Source: CBDCTM01 sp965222005 (lineage in GTDB: Bacteria; Bacteroidota; Bacteroidia; Chitinophagales; Saprospiraceae). Taken from it: a stretch of DNA of 64,000 bases. Both the position numbers and the translations under genes were made by a program. The stretch covers positions 1,550,001 to 1,614,000 of the forward strand of contig OZ244935.1 of NCBI GenBank assembly GCA_965222005.1, in the 5' to 3' direction. Shown here piece by piece: positions 37,677 to 46,551 of this stretch. Under the pieces are notes generated by a model. That model worked only from the letters and a program-made list of their open reading frames with translations, did not search any database and was not told where the DNA came from. How positions within the stretch are numbered: the stretch's first letter is position 1; each line of letters begins with the position of its first letter.

Positions 37677-37979
37677 ATGATGAATCTGTCTGAAAAATTA
37701 AGCAATGTAGAGTTAAAAATCAAACAACTGGCTCTCAAGCTGGAGCAGACATCCCGTGAGCGTGATGTACTAAAAGAGGAAAACAAAAGTTTAAAAAATG
37801 ACCTGCTTTCAAAAAATGCCCAGGTCAATGAATTAGAATATAAATTTTCCAACACGCAACGCGTACTGGGAGAACAACGAGAGGAAATCGGAGCGCAGAG
37901 TTCAAGTGAGCTAAAGCAAGAAATCGATCAATACATAAAAGAAATTGATAAGTGTATTGAATGGTTGCAAAACAATTAG
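37677..37979 (+). CDS. Small coiled-coil protein, possible ZapA partner
   Basis: A 100-residue protein that is almost wholly heptad-rich coiled coil (LSNVELKIKQLALKLEQTSR, LKEENKSLKNDLLSKNAQVN). It has no signal peptide or membrane helix. It lies between pheT and zapA, ending 2 nt before the zapA start. Its length and layout recall ZapB, the coiled-coil partner of ZapA at the division ring in Proteobacteria, but similarity is only in general shape. I infer a role with ZapA from position. Confidence in the gene itself is good. Confidence 0.7.
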   Translation: MMNLSEKLSNVELKIKQLALKLEQTSRERDVLKEENKSLKNDLLSKNAQVNELEYKFSNTQRVLGEQREEIGAQSSSELKQEIDQYIKEIDKCIEWLQNN

Positions 37980-37981
37980 AA

Positions 37982-38284
37982 ATGTCGGAGCAAGAATTGG
38001 CCAACATCACGGTTCTAATAGCAGGCAGGCCCTATCCCCTCAAGATAAAAAAAGGGAATGAGCCCGCCATCCGTAAGATAGTCAAAGAAGTCAACGAAAA
38101 AATTAATCGTTTTCAATTGACTTACACCAAAAAGGATAAGCAAGATTGCATCTCTATGGCTTTGCTTACCTATGCTGTTGACCTTCATAAAACCCGCGAA
38201 AACGGCCAGGCCCTTCAGCAACCCGAACTTTCTGATAAGCTTCACCAAATCGACGAGCTCCTCGATGAGCTACTGCTTAAGTAG
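37982..38284 (+). CDS. zapA: Cell division protein ZapA
   Basis: A 100-residue ZapA family protein. The N-terminal globular part (ITVLIAGRPYPLKIKKGNEP, AIRKIVKEVNEKINRF) is the FtsZ-binding domain, and the C-terminal helix (about 55-100) forms the dimer or tetramer coiled coil. ZapA cross-links FtsZ filaments at midcell. I take the ATG at 37982 (MSEQELANITV); an ATG at 37961 would overlap the coiled-coil gene. The rny gene starts 72 nt downstream. Confidence 0.88.
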   Translation: MSEQELANITVLIAGRPYPLKIKKGNEPAIRKIVKEVNEKINRFQLTYTKKDKQDCISMALLTYAVDLHKTRENGQALQQPELSDKLHQIDELLDELLLK

Positions 38285-38356
38285 CGCTTTCCCCTTCTTT
38301 ACACCTCCCGAAAACGGTGTGTTGGGATTATTTTTAATCCTATAAATTGTGTAATA

Positions 38357-40039
38357 ATGGATATGATAACCGGAATCATCATAGGAGTTGTAGTAGGGGC
38401 GCTCATTGGCTATTTCGCACTTCAGCTCCTCTTCAAACGGAGGCAAGAGGCCAAAAATCAAGAGCTCAACAAAAAGGCTGACCAGGTCATTCAGGAGGCT
38501 CGCCTCACGGCAAAACGCATAAAAGATGAGGCATCCTCCAAAGCCAATAAGCTGATAAGCCAGGCAGAAAGCAAGCACAACAAAATCAAAAACCGGAAAA
38601 TTCAGGAGGCCAAAGACCGCTTCGCCAGGCTAAAAGCAGCATTTCAAAGCGAAAAGGCCCAACACGAAATCGAACTCAAAGAACGGGCAGTGGACGTAGT
38701 GAATCAGGAAAATCAACTGCGCCAGAATCAGGAAAAGTTTAAAGAAAAAATCAAAGTACTGGAGGAGAAAAAGGCTGATATCGAACAGCACGATGCCGAA
38801 AATAAAGCCATCCGCGAAAACCTCGAAAAGCAGCTACGAATAGTTGCCAAAAAGAAAGAGGAGCTCGATACAGCCAATGAGGAACGCATCGCGGCCCTTG
38901 CCAATATCGCCAAACTGACTGAGCAAGAGGCTAAAGATCATCTACTCGAAGCAATAAAAGCCAAAGCCGAAACCGATGCTATGGCCCTCGTCAAAGATAC
39001 CATCGAACAAGCAAAAGTGACGGCCAATAAGGAAGCTAAAAAGATCGTCATCCAATCCATCCAGCGGATGTGCGCCGAATACACCATCGAAAATACAGTC
39101 TCCGTTTTCAACCTCGACTCCGATGACCTCAAAGGCCAGATTATTGGCCGGGAAGGCCGCAACATCAGAGCCCTGGAAGCTGCTACCGGCGCCGAGATTG
39201 TAGTGGATGACACACCTGAAGCTATCGTAATTTCCAGCTTTGATCCCATCCGCCGCGAAGTATGCCGCCTGGCACTCAAACGCCTGGTAGCCGATGGCCG
39301 CATCCACCCGGCCCGCATTGAAGAAGTAGTGACCAAAACGCGCAAGCAACTCGAAGAGCAGATCATCGAAATCGGCGAACGTACCGTTATCGAGCTCGAC
39401 ATTCACGGCCTCGATCCGTATCTGGTACGCATGGTAGGCCGCATGCGCTATCGCTCTTCCTATGGCCAAAATCTGCTAAAGCACAGTATCGAAACGGCTA
39501 ACCTCTGTGCCATCATGTCAGCAGAATTGGGCCTCAGCCCCAAGCAGGCAAAAATGGCGAAGCGGGCAGGCCTGCTCCACGACCTTGGCAAGGTAGCGGA
39601 GGAAGATTCCGAGCTGTCACACGCCATTCTGGGTATGCAAATGTGTGAAAAGCACAAAGAACACGGAGTGATATGTAATGCAGTAGGCGCCCATCACGAT
39701 GAAATCGAAATGAATAACATCATATCGCCGATCGTGCAGGCCTGCGATGCGATCTCTGGCGCTCGCCCCGGCGCCCGCCGCGAAATTCTGGAAAGCTATC
39801 TCAAGCGGATCGGCGAGCTGGAAGACATCGCCATGGGACATGATGGTGTGCAGAAAGCTTATGCAATGCAGGCAGGCCGCGAGCTGAGGGTCATTGTAGA
39901 GAGTGAAAAAGTGACCGATCAGTATGCGGATGAGCTGTCATTTATGATTTCGCAGAAAATTCAGGATGAAATGCAATATCCCGGTCAGATAAAAGTGACG
40001 GTGATTCGCGAAAAACGGGCCGTTACTTACGCCCGTTAG
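38357..40039 (+). CDS. rny: Ribonuclease Y
   Basis: A 560-residue membrane-anchored endoribonuclease that starts mRNA decay. The N-terminal helix (ITGIIIGVVVGALIGYFALQ) anchors it, a long coiled coil follows (about 30-200, Lys/Glu/Gln rich), then a KH RNA-binding domain (LKGQIIGREGRNIRALEAAT), and an HD domain with SSYGQNLLKHSIE, AGLLHDLGK and GAHHDEI holding the metal ligands. The length is slightly above the usual ~520, owing to the coiled coil. It is the last gene of the pheT cluster and is followed by a terminator. Confidence 0.95.
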   Translation: MDMITGIIIGVVVGALIGYFALQLLFKRRQEAKNQELNKKADQVIQEARLTAKRIKDEASSKANKLISQAESKHNKIKNRKIQEAKDRFARLKAAFQSEKAQHEIELKERAVDVVNQENQLRQNQEKFKEKIKVLEEKKADIEQHDAENKAIRENLEKQLRIVAKKKEELDTANEERIAALANIAKLTEQEAKDHLLEAIKAKAETDAMALVKDTIEQAKVTANKEAKKIVIQSIQRMCAEYTIENTVSVFNLDSDDLKGQIIGREGRNIRALEAATGAEIVVDDTPEAIVISSFDPIRREVCRLALKRLVADGRIHPARIEEVVTKTRKQLEEQIIEIGERTVIELDIHGLDPYLVRMVGRMRYRSSYGQNLLKHSIETANLCAIMSAELGLSPKQAKMAKRAGLLHDLGKVAEEDSELSHAILGMQMCEKHKEHGVICNAVGAHHDEIEMNNIISPIVQACDAISGARPGARREILESYLKRIGELEDIAMGHDGVQKAYAMQAGRELRVIVESEKVTDQYADELSFMISQKIQDEMQYPGQIKVTVIREKRAVTYAR

Positions 40040-40070
40040 CAACGCATTTTTATTGTTAATTCAAAAATAT

Positions 40071-40106
40071 AAAATGCCGGCATTTTCAGGAATTGTCGGC
40101 ATTTTT
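40071..40106 (+). terminator. Rho-independent terminator of rny
   Basis: AATGCCGGCA and TGTCGGCATT form a stem with one G-U pair, around TTTTCAGGAAT, followed by a T-run (TTTTT to 40106). An A-run on the left makes it partly bidirectional. The rest of the 40040-40498 spacer holds the palindromic element at 40248-40404 and nothing else I can support. Confidence 0.85.
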
Positions 40107-40247
40107 AGTATATATCCACCTCCTTTCAAGTTATTGGCTTTCCTTTCTTTTTATTGGTACAGATTTTGAATTTATAGCATATGATATGCCAGCCATGCAA
40201 TTGAACATTGATGAAATTACTCGTTTTATCACTTCGGTAAATAAAGA

Positions 40248-40404
40248 TCATGTTTAAATTTCATCCTTTGGACTACCGACACCAAATATTGTTTTATACG
40301 ACCTTACGTACTCGCCTTCTTAGCTAAAACTACGATGCTTCGCACGCGCCTTGTTTAAAATAATATTTGCCAGCGGTCGTCTCAAAAACGATTTTTAAAC
40401 ATGA
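40248..40404. repeat. 157-bp imperfect palindrome, MITE-like
   Basis: The ends are perfect 11-bp inverted repeats (TCATGTTTAAA at 40248-40258, TTTAAACATGA at 40394-40404). The symmetry continues inward: CCAAATATTGTTTTA on the left corresponds, on the other strand, to GCAAATATTATTTTA from the right. No coding frame is visible. Only this copy is seen in the window. It lies in the presumed promoter region of the polysaccharide-export locus. Confidence 0.7.
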
Positions 40405-40498
40405 CCTAAGGTTCCCCAAAAAGAGCAAAATTTATTCATGCGGCTGTTCTTCCGGCAAATCTGGATGATGGCCATAGATTAGCCAGAGAAAGACTATA

Positions 40499-42610
40499 AT
40501 GACGAGCACTCCTCTGATCCACCTATCTGGGCAATTCAGCCGAGGCATTTTCACGGGCCTTTCCTATTATGTTATCTTGATTATTGCCCTGACGGGGGCT
40601 CACAACAAGGTGTTTTCTCAAAACAATCTTGAAGCACAAACTACTCAAATCAGCCGTCACATCCTGCAGCTGATCGAGGATAACCTCAACCAGCAAATGC
40701 CACAGCCTGATGTGTACGAGCTAAGTAAGCTGGATGCCCTGTTCAATATCCGAAGCCCTCAACTGGAACTGGCCGATAAAAATATGCTGTATTTGCGCCG
40801 CATCCATCAAGCCCGTCAGGATGTAGGGCTCGACCTGAAAGCACAATCTTATTTCAACAGCGACCCATTTTTTGATGACAATGAGGAGGGCTATTCATTT
40901 GCCCGTTTTCGGGTGCGGGCCGGGTTTGACTGGGATTTGTTCAAAAATGGCCTTTGGGGCAATCAGCTCAAGGCGAAGCAATTGGAAAAAGAGCAGAACC
41001 TGACCAACATCAGGCAGCAAATTGAACAGAACGACAGGCGGCTCTACTTCGAGTACAACCTGTTCATATACTATTTCAATAAGGCCAAAATCAATTTGCT
41101 CAAAGCAAGACAAATCCAGCTCGACCGGCAGTTGGAGCTGCTGTACAAGGTGTACTTTCTGAAAGGAATATTGTATGAAGAGATTATCAATACTCGTAGC
41201 CGCCTGGAGCAGACGAACGTCCAATTGGCCAATTACAGTCAGTACAACGAATCGATGGAGAAGGCTTTGAATATTCACCAGTTGATCGATTCTGTAGATA
41301 TTTACAAGCTACCCGTACTTGAGCTGGATGTGGACAGCCTGATGCTGGATACAGAAAAACAAAAGCTGATCGACTCCCTCCATCAGCTTACCCACAGCCT
41401 TGAAAGATTAAATGCCAATCCTATCAACGATATATCGCTGCGCCTGCAAGCCTATGAAAACATCAGCTTTACAGACAATAACGAGCTGGATCGTACCTAT
41501 ACTTCACTGGGCGCATCCCTGGCAGTGCCGCTGGAATTGTTTTATGGCCGATATACCGACAAGGAGGTGGCCCGTATCAAAGCGGACAACCAAAAACAAT
41601 TTGATCAATATGAACATCTCAATAAACAAACGGAGATCGCCAACTATCACTACGAATATCGCTACAAGCTGAAGCAATATGTTGAGTTTTTGTACAAGGA
41701 GATGCTTTATCGGGAGAAAATCAGGGTGGAAGCAATAAGCCAGAAAGACTATCTCGATATTTTCCGGTCGCTACAAGTTTTGACACAGCTGGATAACCAT
41801 CGGAGAATCCAACTAGAGTTGATCGATTTGAAACAGCAAATGTATTTGTTGCTTTTGAAAATGTATGGCAAATCGCATCGGTTATCCATTCTTCCGTTTG
41901 TCAATCAGATCGACCTGGAAGGCTATTATCAGCGCCTTTCTGCACATCGCAGCCTGGTATTGGAGCGAACAGCACTGCAATCGCATGACCCCTATTTTGT
42001 CAAAAATTACCTGCGCACCAACGATTTTGAAAATGTGATCGTGGAAACGGCAGAAGGCTTGGATAAGGCGAAAGTGGACGCGCTGCGGCTTGCTTTGAAA
42101 GGCACGGATATCGGGATATTTGTAATGACGAGCAAGCAAGAGGTATTGAGCAATCCGCTGACCCGCTATCAGTTACTTGAGCGCTATCTGCACAGCGGCA
42201 TGTACGATGGGATTGTGCTGGATATGGCAGCCACTAAAACGCCGGCAGATATGGATCAGCTCAAAGCATTCTTTCAAAACCTGAAAAGCCTGGCTGCTAC
42301 TTCTGCGCAAATCGGCATCCAGCTGCCGTTGGATTTTCCGTATATGAGTGTGGCTAAAAGCCTTGATAAGGTTGTGCTGAAGCTGCGCAGGGGGCAGTCG
42401 GTAAAATTGCTGGATGCTGTTGTGCGCAATGAGTTGATAGAGCCCGGGCGACTGTTTCTGAGTGTGGAAGCAGCTCGTTTCAGTGATCGAATTGAAATGG
42501 AAACTTTTATTGATCATATAGTAAAAACGTATGGAATTGAACATGTAATTATTGAAGGCCTTGACCACTTCATAGCTTTGGATACGCATGCTTTTTTGAA
42601 GCAGGAATGA
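40499..42610 (+). CDS. TolC-like outer-membrane protein fused to a C-terminal alpha/beta domain
   Basis: A 703-residue exported protein. After a signal segment (GLSYYVILIIALTGAHNKVF), residues about 60-460 are long amphipathic helices broken by short strands (YSFARFRVRAGFDWDLFKNG, DRTYTSLGASLAVPLELFYG), the arrangement of TolC-family outer-membrane channels. The remaining ~240 residues are different: alternating strands and helices (FENVIVETAEG, IGIFVMTSKQEVL, YDGIVLDMAATKTPADMD, IGIQLPLDFP, DKVVLKLRRG, LFLSVEAARFSD, EHVIIEGLDHFIAL) that look like much of a TIM barrel. Its stop overlaps the HlyD-type adaptor start by 4 nt. I infer an export channel for the glycan made by the GT2 enzyme downstream. 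The C-terminal domain I cannot name. Confidence 0.65.
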   Translation: MTSTPLIHLSGQFSRGIFTGLSYYVILIIALTGAHNKVFSQNNLEAQTTQISRHILQLIEDNLNQQMPQPDVYELSKLDALFNIRSPQLELADKNMLYLRRIHQARQDVGLDLKAQSYFNSDPFFDDNEEGYSFARFRVRAGFDWDLFKNGLWGNQLKAKQLEKEQNLTNIRQQIEQNDRRLYFEYNLFIYYFNKAKINLLKARQIQLDRQLELLYKVYFLKGILYEEIINTRSRLEQTNVQLANYSQYNESMEKALNIHQLIDSVDIYKLPVLELDVDSLMLDTEKQKLIDSLHQLTHSLERLNANPINDISLRLQAYENISFTDNNELDRTYTSLGASLAVPLELFYGRYTDKEVARIKADNQKQFDQYEHLNKQTEIANYHYEYRYKLKQYVEFLYKEMLYREKIRVEAISQKDYLDIFRSLQVLTQLDNHRRIQLELIDLKQQMYLLLLKMYGKSHRLSILPFVNQIDLEGYYQRLSAHRSLVLERTALQSHDPYFVKNYLRTNDFENVIVETAEGLDKAKVDALRLALKGTDIGIFVMTSKQEVLSNPLTRYQLLERYLHSGMYDGIVLDMAATKTPADMDQLKAFFQNLKSLAATSAQIGIQLPLDFPYMSVAKSLDKVVLKLRRGQSVKLLDAVVRNELIEPGRLFLSVEAARFSDRIEMETFIDHIVKTYGIEHVIIEGLDHFIALDTHAFLKQE

Positions 42611-43707
42611 AAAATTTTAGTGGTTTCAAATATCAAAAATCTGTCCTCCGTACGGTGGAGGAACCTCCCGTTAAAAAGAAATTTAACTGGGACAGGTTCT
42701 TTTTTGTCATAGCTCTGGTGGTAATTGCCGGCTATTTTGTGCGGAAAATCTACAACAGCACCTTCTATATGAGTGTGGATGGCCTGGTGATAATGGACAA
42801 AACAGATATTCATTTCACCGAAGATATTCGCATGCAAAAAATATACGTCCATGAAGGGGATGCGATTGATAAAGGAGATACGCTTTTCAGCTTTCGATTT
42901 GAGGATATTGGCAGAAACAATAACGAACTTAACAATCTCAAGCTCCGGGTACAGTTCAGCAATCCCGACCATTGGTTTCTCAAGGAAAAGCTGAATACCA
43001 AACGGCAAATTGCTACCAAACAAAGCGAAAAAGAAGGATTGCTAAAAGCATTGAAAAGCAAACAAAAGGAGCTCGACGAGCAAAAAAAGCTAATACTGCT
43101 CGGCGTGGACATTGCGTACAAATTGCCACCTATTGAAGCAGCTATCGCCCGCCTGGAAACTGATAAAAGCGTGTTGGAACAAAACATCAAAGTGCTTCGA
43201 AAGCATTTGTACAACCTCCGCAAAGAAGAAGAAAAAGAGAAGATGCGGAAAGTTGAACAAATGCATAGGCAAATAGCAGCAGCCGGGGGGGCGGTTGACA
43301 ATGAGCTACTGTACAGCCTGTCGCCTATTGAAGGGCTAATCGGCCGCATATACAAAAGCCCGAAAGAAGTTTGTTATGAGTCGGAAAATGTAATGGTGGT
43401 GCATCAGCTGGAAAACCTCAAGATCAAAGCTTACTTTGAACAGAAATTTCATACTCAGATCAATATCGGTGATGAGGTATTAGTCGAGTTTCCGGACGGG
43501 CAGGAGGGAAGAGGGATCATTTACAACTTCTACGTGTCCACTTACCCGCTACCTCCGGAGTTTCAGAAAAAATATGAGCCGGTACGAAGGAGTATTGTTG
43601 TAGATGTGGTGCCGGCCAATGAGAAAGAAGCCAGCCAATGGTCAAAATACTATAAAATGGCCGTGAAGGTACACAAATCCCACTCGATCTTTGATCAAAT
43701 ATTCTGA
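42607..43707 (+). CDS. HlyD-type periplasmic adaptor (membrane fusion protein)
   Basis: A 366-residue inner-membrane-anchored protein. It has a basic cytoplasmic N-terminus, a membrane helix at about 30-46 (FFFVIALVVIAGYFVRK), a lipoyl-like half motif (MQKIYVHEGDAIDKGDTLFS), a coiled-coil hairpin at about 115-225 (SEKEGLLKALKSKQKELDEQ), the returning lipoyl half (LSPIEGLIGRIYKSPKEVCY) and a beta-barrel part (INIGDEVLVEFPDGQEGRG). Such adaptors bridge an inner-membrane machine and a TolC channel. The 4-nt overlap with the TolC-like gene strongly suggests these two work as one envelope conduit. There is no ABC or RND pump nearby, so the partner is probably the GT2 synthase. Confidence 0.8.
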   Translation: MKNFSGFKYQKSVLRTVEEPPVKKKFNWDRFFFVIALVVIAGYFVRKIYNSTFYMSVDGLVIMDKTDIHFTEDIRMQKIYVHEGDAIDKGDTLFSFRFEDIGRNNNELNNLKLRVQFSNPDHWFLKEKLNTKRQIATKQSEKEGLLKALKSKQKELDEQKKLILLGVDIAYKLPPIEAAIARLETDKSVLEQNIKVLRKHLYNLRKEEEKEKMRKVEQMHRQIAAAGGAVDNELLYSLSPIEGLIGRIYKSPKEVCYESENVMVVHQLENLKIKAYFEQKFHTQINIGDEVLVEFPDGQEGRGIIYNFYVSTYPLPPEFQKKYEPVRRSIVVDVVPANEKEASQWSKYYKMAVKVHKSHSIFDQIF

Positions 43708-43830
43708 CCTTAGCAGCGCCAGAATATTTGATTGATAAGTCTAATTTTAGTGGTATAATCTTTGACTTTACTAGTAGGGAAAGGCGCCCTAAACACCCTT
43801 CCAATATTGTTTGACTAACCGCTAAAGCAC

Positions 43831-45234
43831 ATGTTCGCCCTTAAAAGTATAGACAAAAAGAGCCTCATCAACTATGAGGATTTGCTTTTTGTGCTGATCG
43901 ATAAGCACGAAAACTCAGACCTTTCCCAACTTTATTATGTAGATGCCATTATCATAAACAGCATAAATAGTGAAGTGTATGCCTCTGTGTTGAGTGGTAT
44001 TCGCAAGCACTACAATCCCAACATTTACCTCAAACCTATCTTTGCTGTCGAAAACGAAAACGCCCCCAGGCTGTATCAAAAGTGCTGTGATCAACTGACC
44101 GACCCATATGCCTACGAGCTGATCGCCGAACGTACCCGCTTCATCAACAAACGGATATCCAAACTGTTTCAGCTACAACGCTTTCCAAATCCTGAAAAGG
44201 AATTCCTTTATAAAATACTCCAGTTTCTCTATACCCGGGATGCCCCGCTTCACCCCATTCCCCATCGTTTCTCAAAAATCAATTTTCACTATCCCTTTTT
44301 GAGTTGGCAATTTGCTGACAGTGATGTGCAAAAGCTGCTCAAAATAGTAGAAACAGGCAAACGGGAAGGTCTGCTCAGTAGCAAACTGGTTGACAAAATT
44401 CATATGTGTAATAGCTGTGGTAGCGCTCATCACAATATTCGTGAAACCTGTTCAAGCTGCCAAAGCATCGACCTCGAAGTGGAAGACCTGATCCACCATT
44501 TCCAGTGCGCATATGTGGGCCCGGAGTCCGACTTCAAACAGCCTGCCAGCGACGTGCTCACTTGCCCCAAATGCAGCAAGGTGGTTCGCCACATCGGCAT
44601 CGATTATGATAAGCCTTCTCATATTTATCGCTGCCGCTCTTGCAATGCCAGCTTTCAGGACGCCCAATATACTTACAGCTGTATGGATTGCAATACCATC
44701 AAAGACGTCCGCCATTTGGAAGAGCAAGGCATTGAAGAGCTCTACATTGCCAGCAAAGGAATTCAGCTAGTGATAAGAGGGTTTCCAAATAGCGAAGAAA
44801 CGGATGAACCGGTGAGCAATACCGTCACAGGGATTTATAGCTGGGATGTATTTCAGCATTTGCTAAAACAGGAAGAGGCACGAGCAAGCCAGCAGAAAAT
44901 CAAAAGCATTTTGGGGCGCGTTGCCATTTTCGATGACAGCATTAACCAACTCAGCTCTCGCGATGCCGGCAAGCTTCAAAACGAACTGGCCAGGGTACTC
45001 AAAAGCTATATGCGCGACTTTGACATGATTTGCCCAAAATCGCTTTCTCAATATTATTTTATACTCACCAATACTACACAACAAGAGGCGGAAAAGATAA
45101 AGGATATGATCGCTTACAACTTTGGAGAATTGCTAAAAGGAAATATCGAAAATAGCGATCCGGAAATAAATGTGGAACTTATTCAACTCGATCAAACGAA
45201 GGATGTACCCCCTTCTCCAAGTGATCTGAATTAA
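43831..45234 (+). CDS. TackOD1 zinc-ribbon protein with degenerate GGDEF-like domain
   Basis: A 467-residue cytoplasmic protein with no signal or membrane helix. Residues about 185-300 hold four CxxC-type pairs (HMCNSCGSAHHN, ETCSSCQSID, LTCPKCSKVVRHIGIDYDKP, YRCRSCNASFQD, YSCMDCNTIK), the layout of the TackOD1 zinc-binding output domain. The phrase DLIHHFQCAYVGPESDF is typical of it. The C-terminal ~130 residues (ASQQKIKSILGRVAIFDDSI, LARVLKSYMRDFDMICPKSL) follow the GGDEF fold, but SLSQY stands where GGDEF should be, so diguanylate cyclase activity is unlikely. It sits 12 nt before the GT2 gene and is a likely regulator of synthesis, perhaps by ligand sensing. That role is inferred. Confidence 0.7.
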   Translation: MFALKSIDKKSLINYEDLLFVLIDKHENSDLSQLYYVDAIIINSINSEVYASVLSGIRKHYNPNIYLKPIFAVENENAPRLYQKCCDQLTDPYAYELIAERTRFINKRISKLFQLQRFPNPEKEFLYKILQFLYTRDAPLHPIPHRFSKINFHYPFLSWQFADSDVQKLLKIVETGKREGLLSSKLVDKIHMCNSCGSAHHNIRETCSSCQSIDLEVEDLIHHFQCAYVGPESDFKQPASDVLTCPKCSKVVRHIGIDYDKPSHIYRCRSCNASFQDAQYTYSCMDCNTIKDVRHLEEQGIEELYIASKGIQLVIRGFPNSEETDEPVSNTVTGIYSWDVFQHLLKQEEARASQQKIKSILGRVAIFDDSINQLSSRDAGKLQNELARVLKSYMRDFDMICPKSLSQYYFILTNTTQQEAEKIKDMIAYNFGELLKGNIENSDPEINVELIQLDQTKDVPPSPSDLN

Positions 45235-45246
45235 GCCCATCCCAAA

Positions 45247-46551
45247 ATGTTTGACCTCTCCGAATTCATCAATTATTGGCAGGAAGCTGGCTTTTGGAAG
45301 ATCACCAGAGTCTTTTGGTACTTTATCATCTTTGAGCTGGTGCGCTATGTGTTGCTTGATTTTACGGTGCTCATTTACTATCGCCTTACCGCCAGGCGGC
45401 GCAGCGCGCGCTGGGAACAGGCCCGGCAGGCCTTGTGGAATGAAAGGCCGCTCATCTCTATCATTGCTCCGGGCAAAAATGAAGGGAAGAATATTTATAA
45501 GCTGGTAAAATCCCTCAAGGAGCAAACCTATCGCAATGTAGAGGTGATCATTGTCGATGATGGCTCCGATGACGATTCCGAGATTATCTGCCGCAGCCTG
45601 GAAAAAAACGGCCTCATCGATAAGTTTATTCGCAATGACAAACGCGGAGGGAAAGCTTCAGCTGCCAACTTGGCCTTGCGCTATTGCAATGGCAAATTTT
45701 TGCTACACCTGGATGCTGACAGCTCCTTCGATTTCGATGCCGTCGAACGAATTATTATCCCCTTTTATATGGATGAAAAGATCGGAGGGGTAGGGGGAAA
45801 TGTGAAAGTGAGAAACTACAAGGAGAGCCTGGCTGCCAAACTACAGGCTATCGAATATCTCAAGAGTATTTCCACCGGTCGAATCGTCACCAGCTTTCTG
45901 GGCATCTACCGGATCATCTCCGGAGCCTTCGGCGCCTTTCGCATGGATGCCGTCCGGCAGGTCGGAGGCTGGGATATAGGCCCCGGCCTTGATGGCGATA
46001 TTACCGTGAAGCTGCGCAAGTCGGGCTATAATATCCACTTCGAACCTACCGCCATTTGCCTGACGGCTGCGCCTGTGAAATTTGGAAAGCTATGGAATCA
46101 GCGCATGCGCTGGAGCCGGTCATTGGTGCGATTTCGGCTCGGCAAACACCTCGATGTATTCAAGCCCCACAAAGGATTCAGGATGACCAACTTCCTGGGC
46201 TTTGTCGAAAACGTATTCTACAACCTGGTACTCGACATCAAATGGTACATCTACCTGTTGGATATGCTGATGCACTTCGGCACCTGGCTGCATCTGATTC
46301 TGCCTTTCAACATCATGCTTTATATGACCACCGGCTTCCTCCAGCAATTTGTGATTTCGCGCTTTTCCGAACGAAGAGAAGAGGAACGGCTGCTGTGGTG
46401 GTATGTTCCATTGATGGTATTTTACGTGGCAGGCTTCCTGCGCCTTTGCCGTACTATTGCCTACTTCAGGGAGCTATTCCTAAAATCATCTTATCGAGAT
46501 CCCTGGAATCCGCAAAAATCATCCTACCAGGCACTGAAGGAGGGCTATTGA
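45247..46551 (+). CDS. Processive family 2 glycosyltransferase (cellulose/hyaluronan-synthase-like)
   Basis: A 434-residue inner-membrane polysaccharide synthase. N-terminal helix at about 20-45 (VFWYFIIFELVRYVLLDFTV), then the GT2 domain: ISIIAPGKNEGKN, VIIVDDGSDDDS (UDP-binding Asp), LLHLDADSSFDFD (metal DxD), GPGLDGDITVKLRKSGY at the catalytic Asp position and QRMRWSR (the QxxRW motif of processive enzymes). At least three more helices follow (about 315-420). The product would be a linear beta-glycan extruded through its own membrane channel. It has no PilZ domain, so any control must come through another protein such as the TackOD1 neighbour. The sugar is unknown. Confidence 0.88.
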   Translation: MFDLSEFINYWQEAGFWKITRVFWYFIIFELVRYVLLDFTVLIYYRLTARRRSARWEQARQALWNERPLISIIAPGKNEGKNIYKLVKSLKEQTYRNVEVIIVDDGSDDDSEIICRSLEKNGLIDKFIRNDKRGGKASAANLALRYCNGKFLLHLDADSSFDFDAVERIIIPFYMDEKIGGVGGNVKVRNYKESLAAKLQAIEYLKSISTGRIVTSFLGIYRIISGAFGAFRMDAVRQVGGWDIGPGLDGDITVKLRKSGYNIHFEPTAICLTAAPVKFGKLWNQRMRWSRSLVRFRLGKHLDVFKPHKGFRMTNFLGFVENVFYNLVLDIKWYIYLLDMLMHFGTWLHLILPFNIMLYMTTGFLQQFVISRFSERREEERLLWWYVPLMVFYVAGFLRLCRTIAYFRELFLKSSYRDPWNPQKSSYQALKEGY

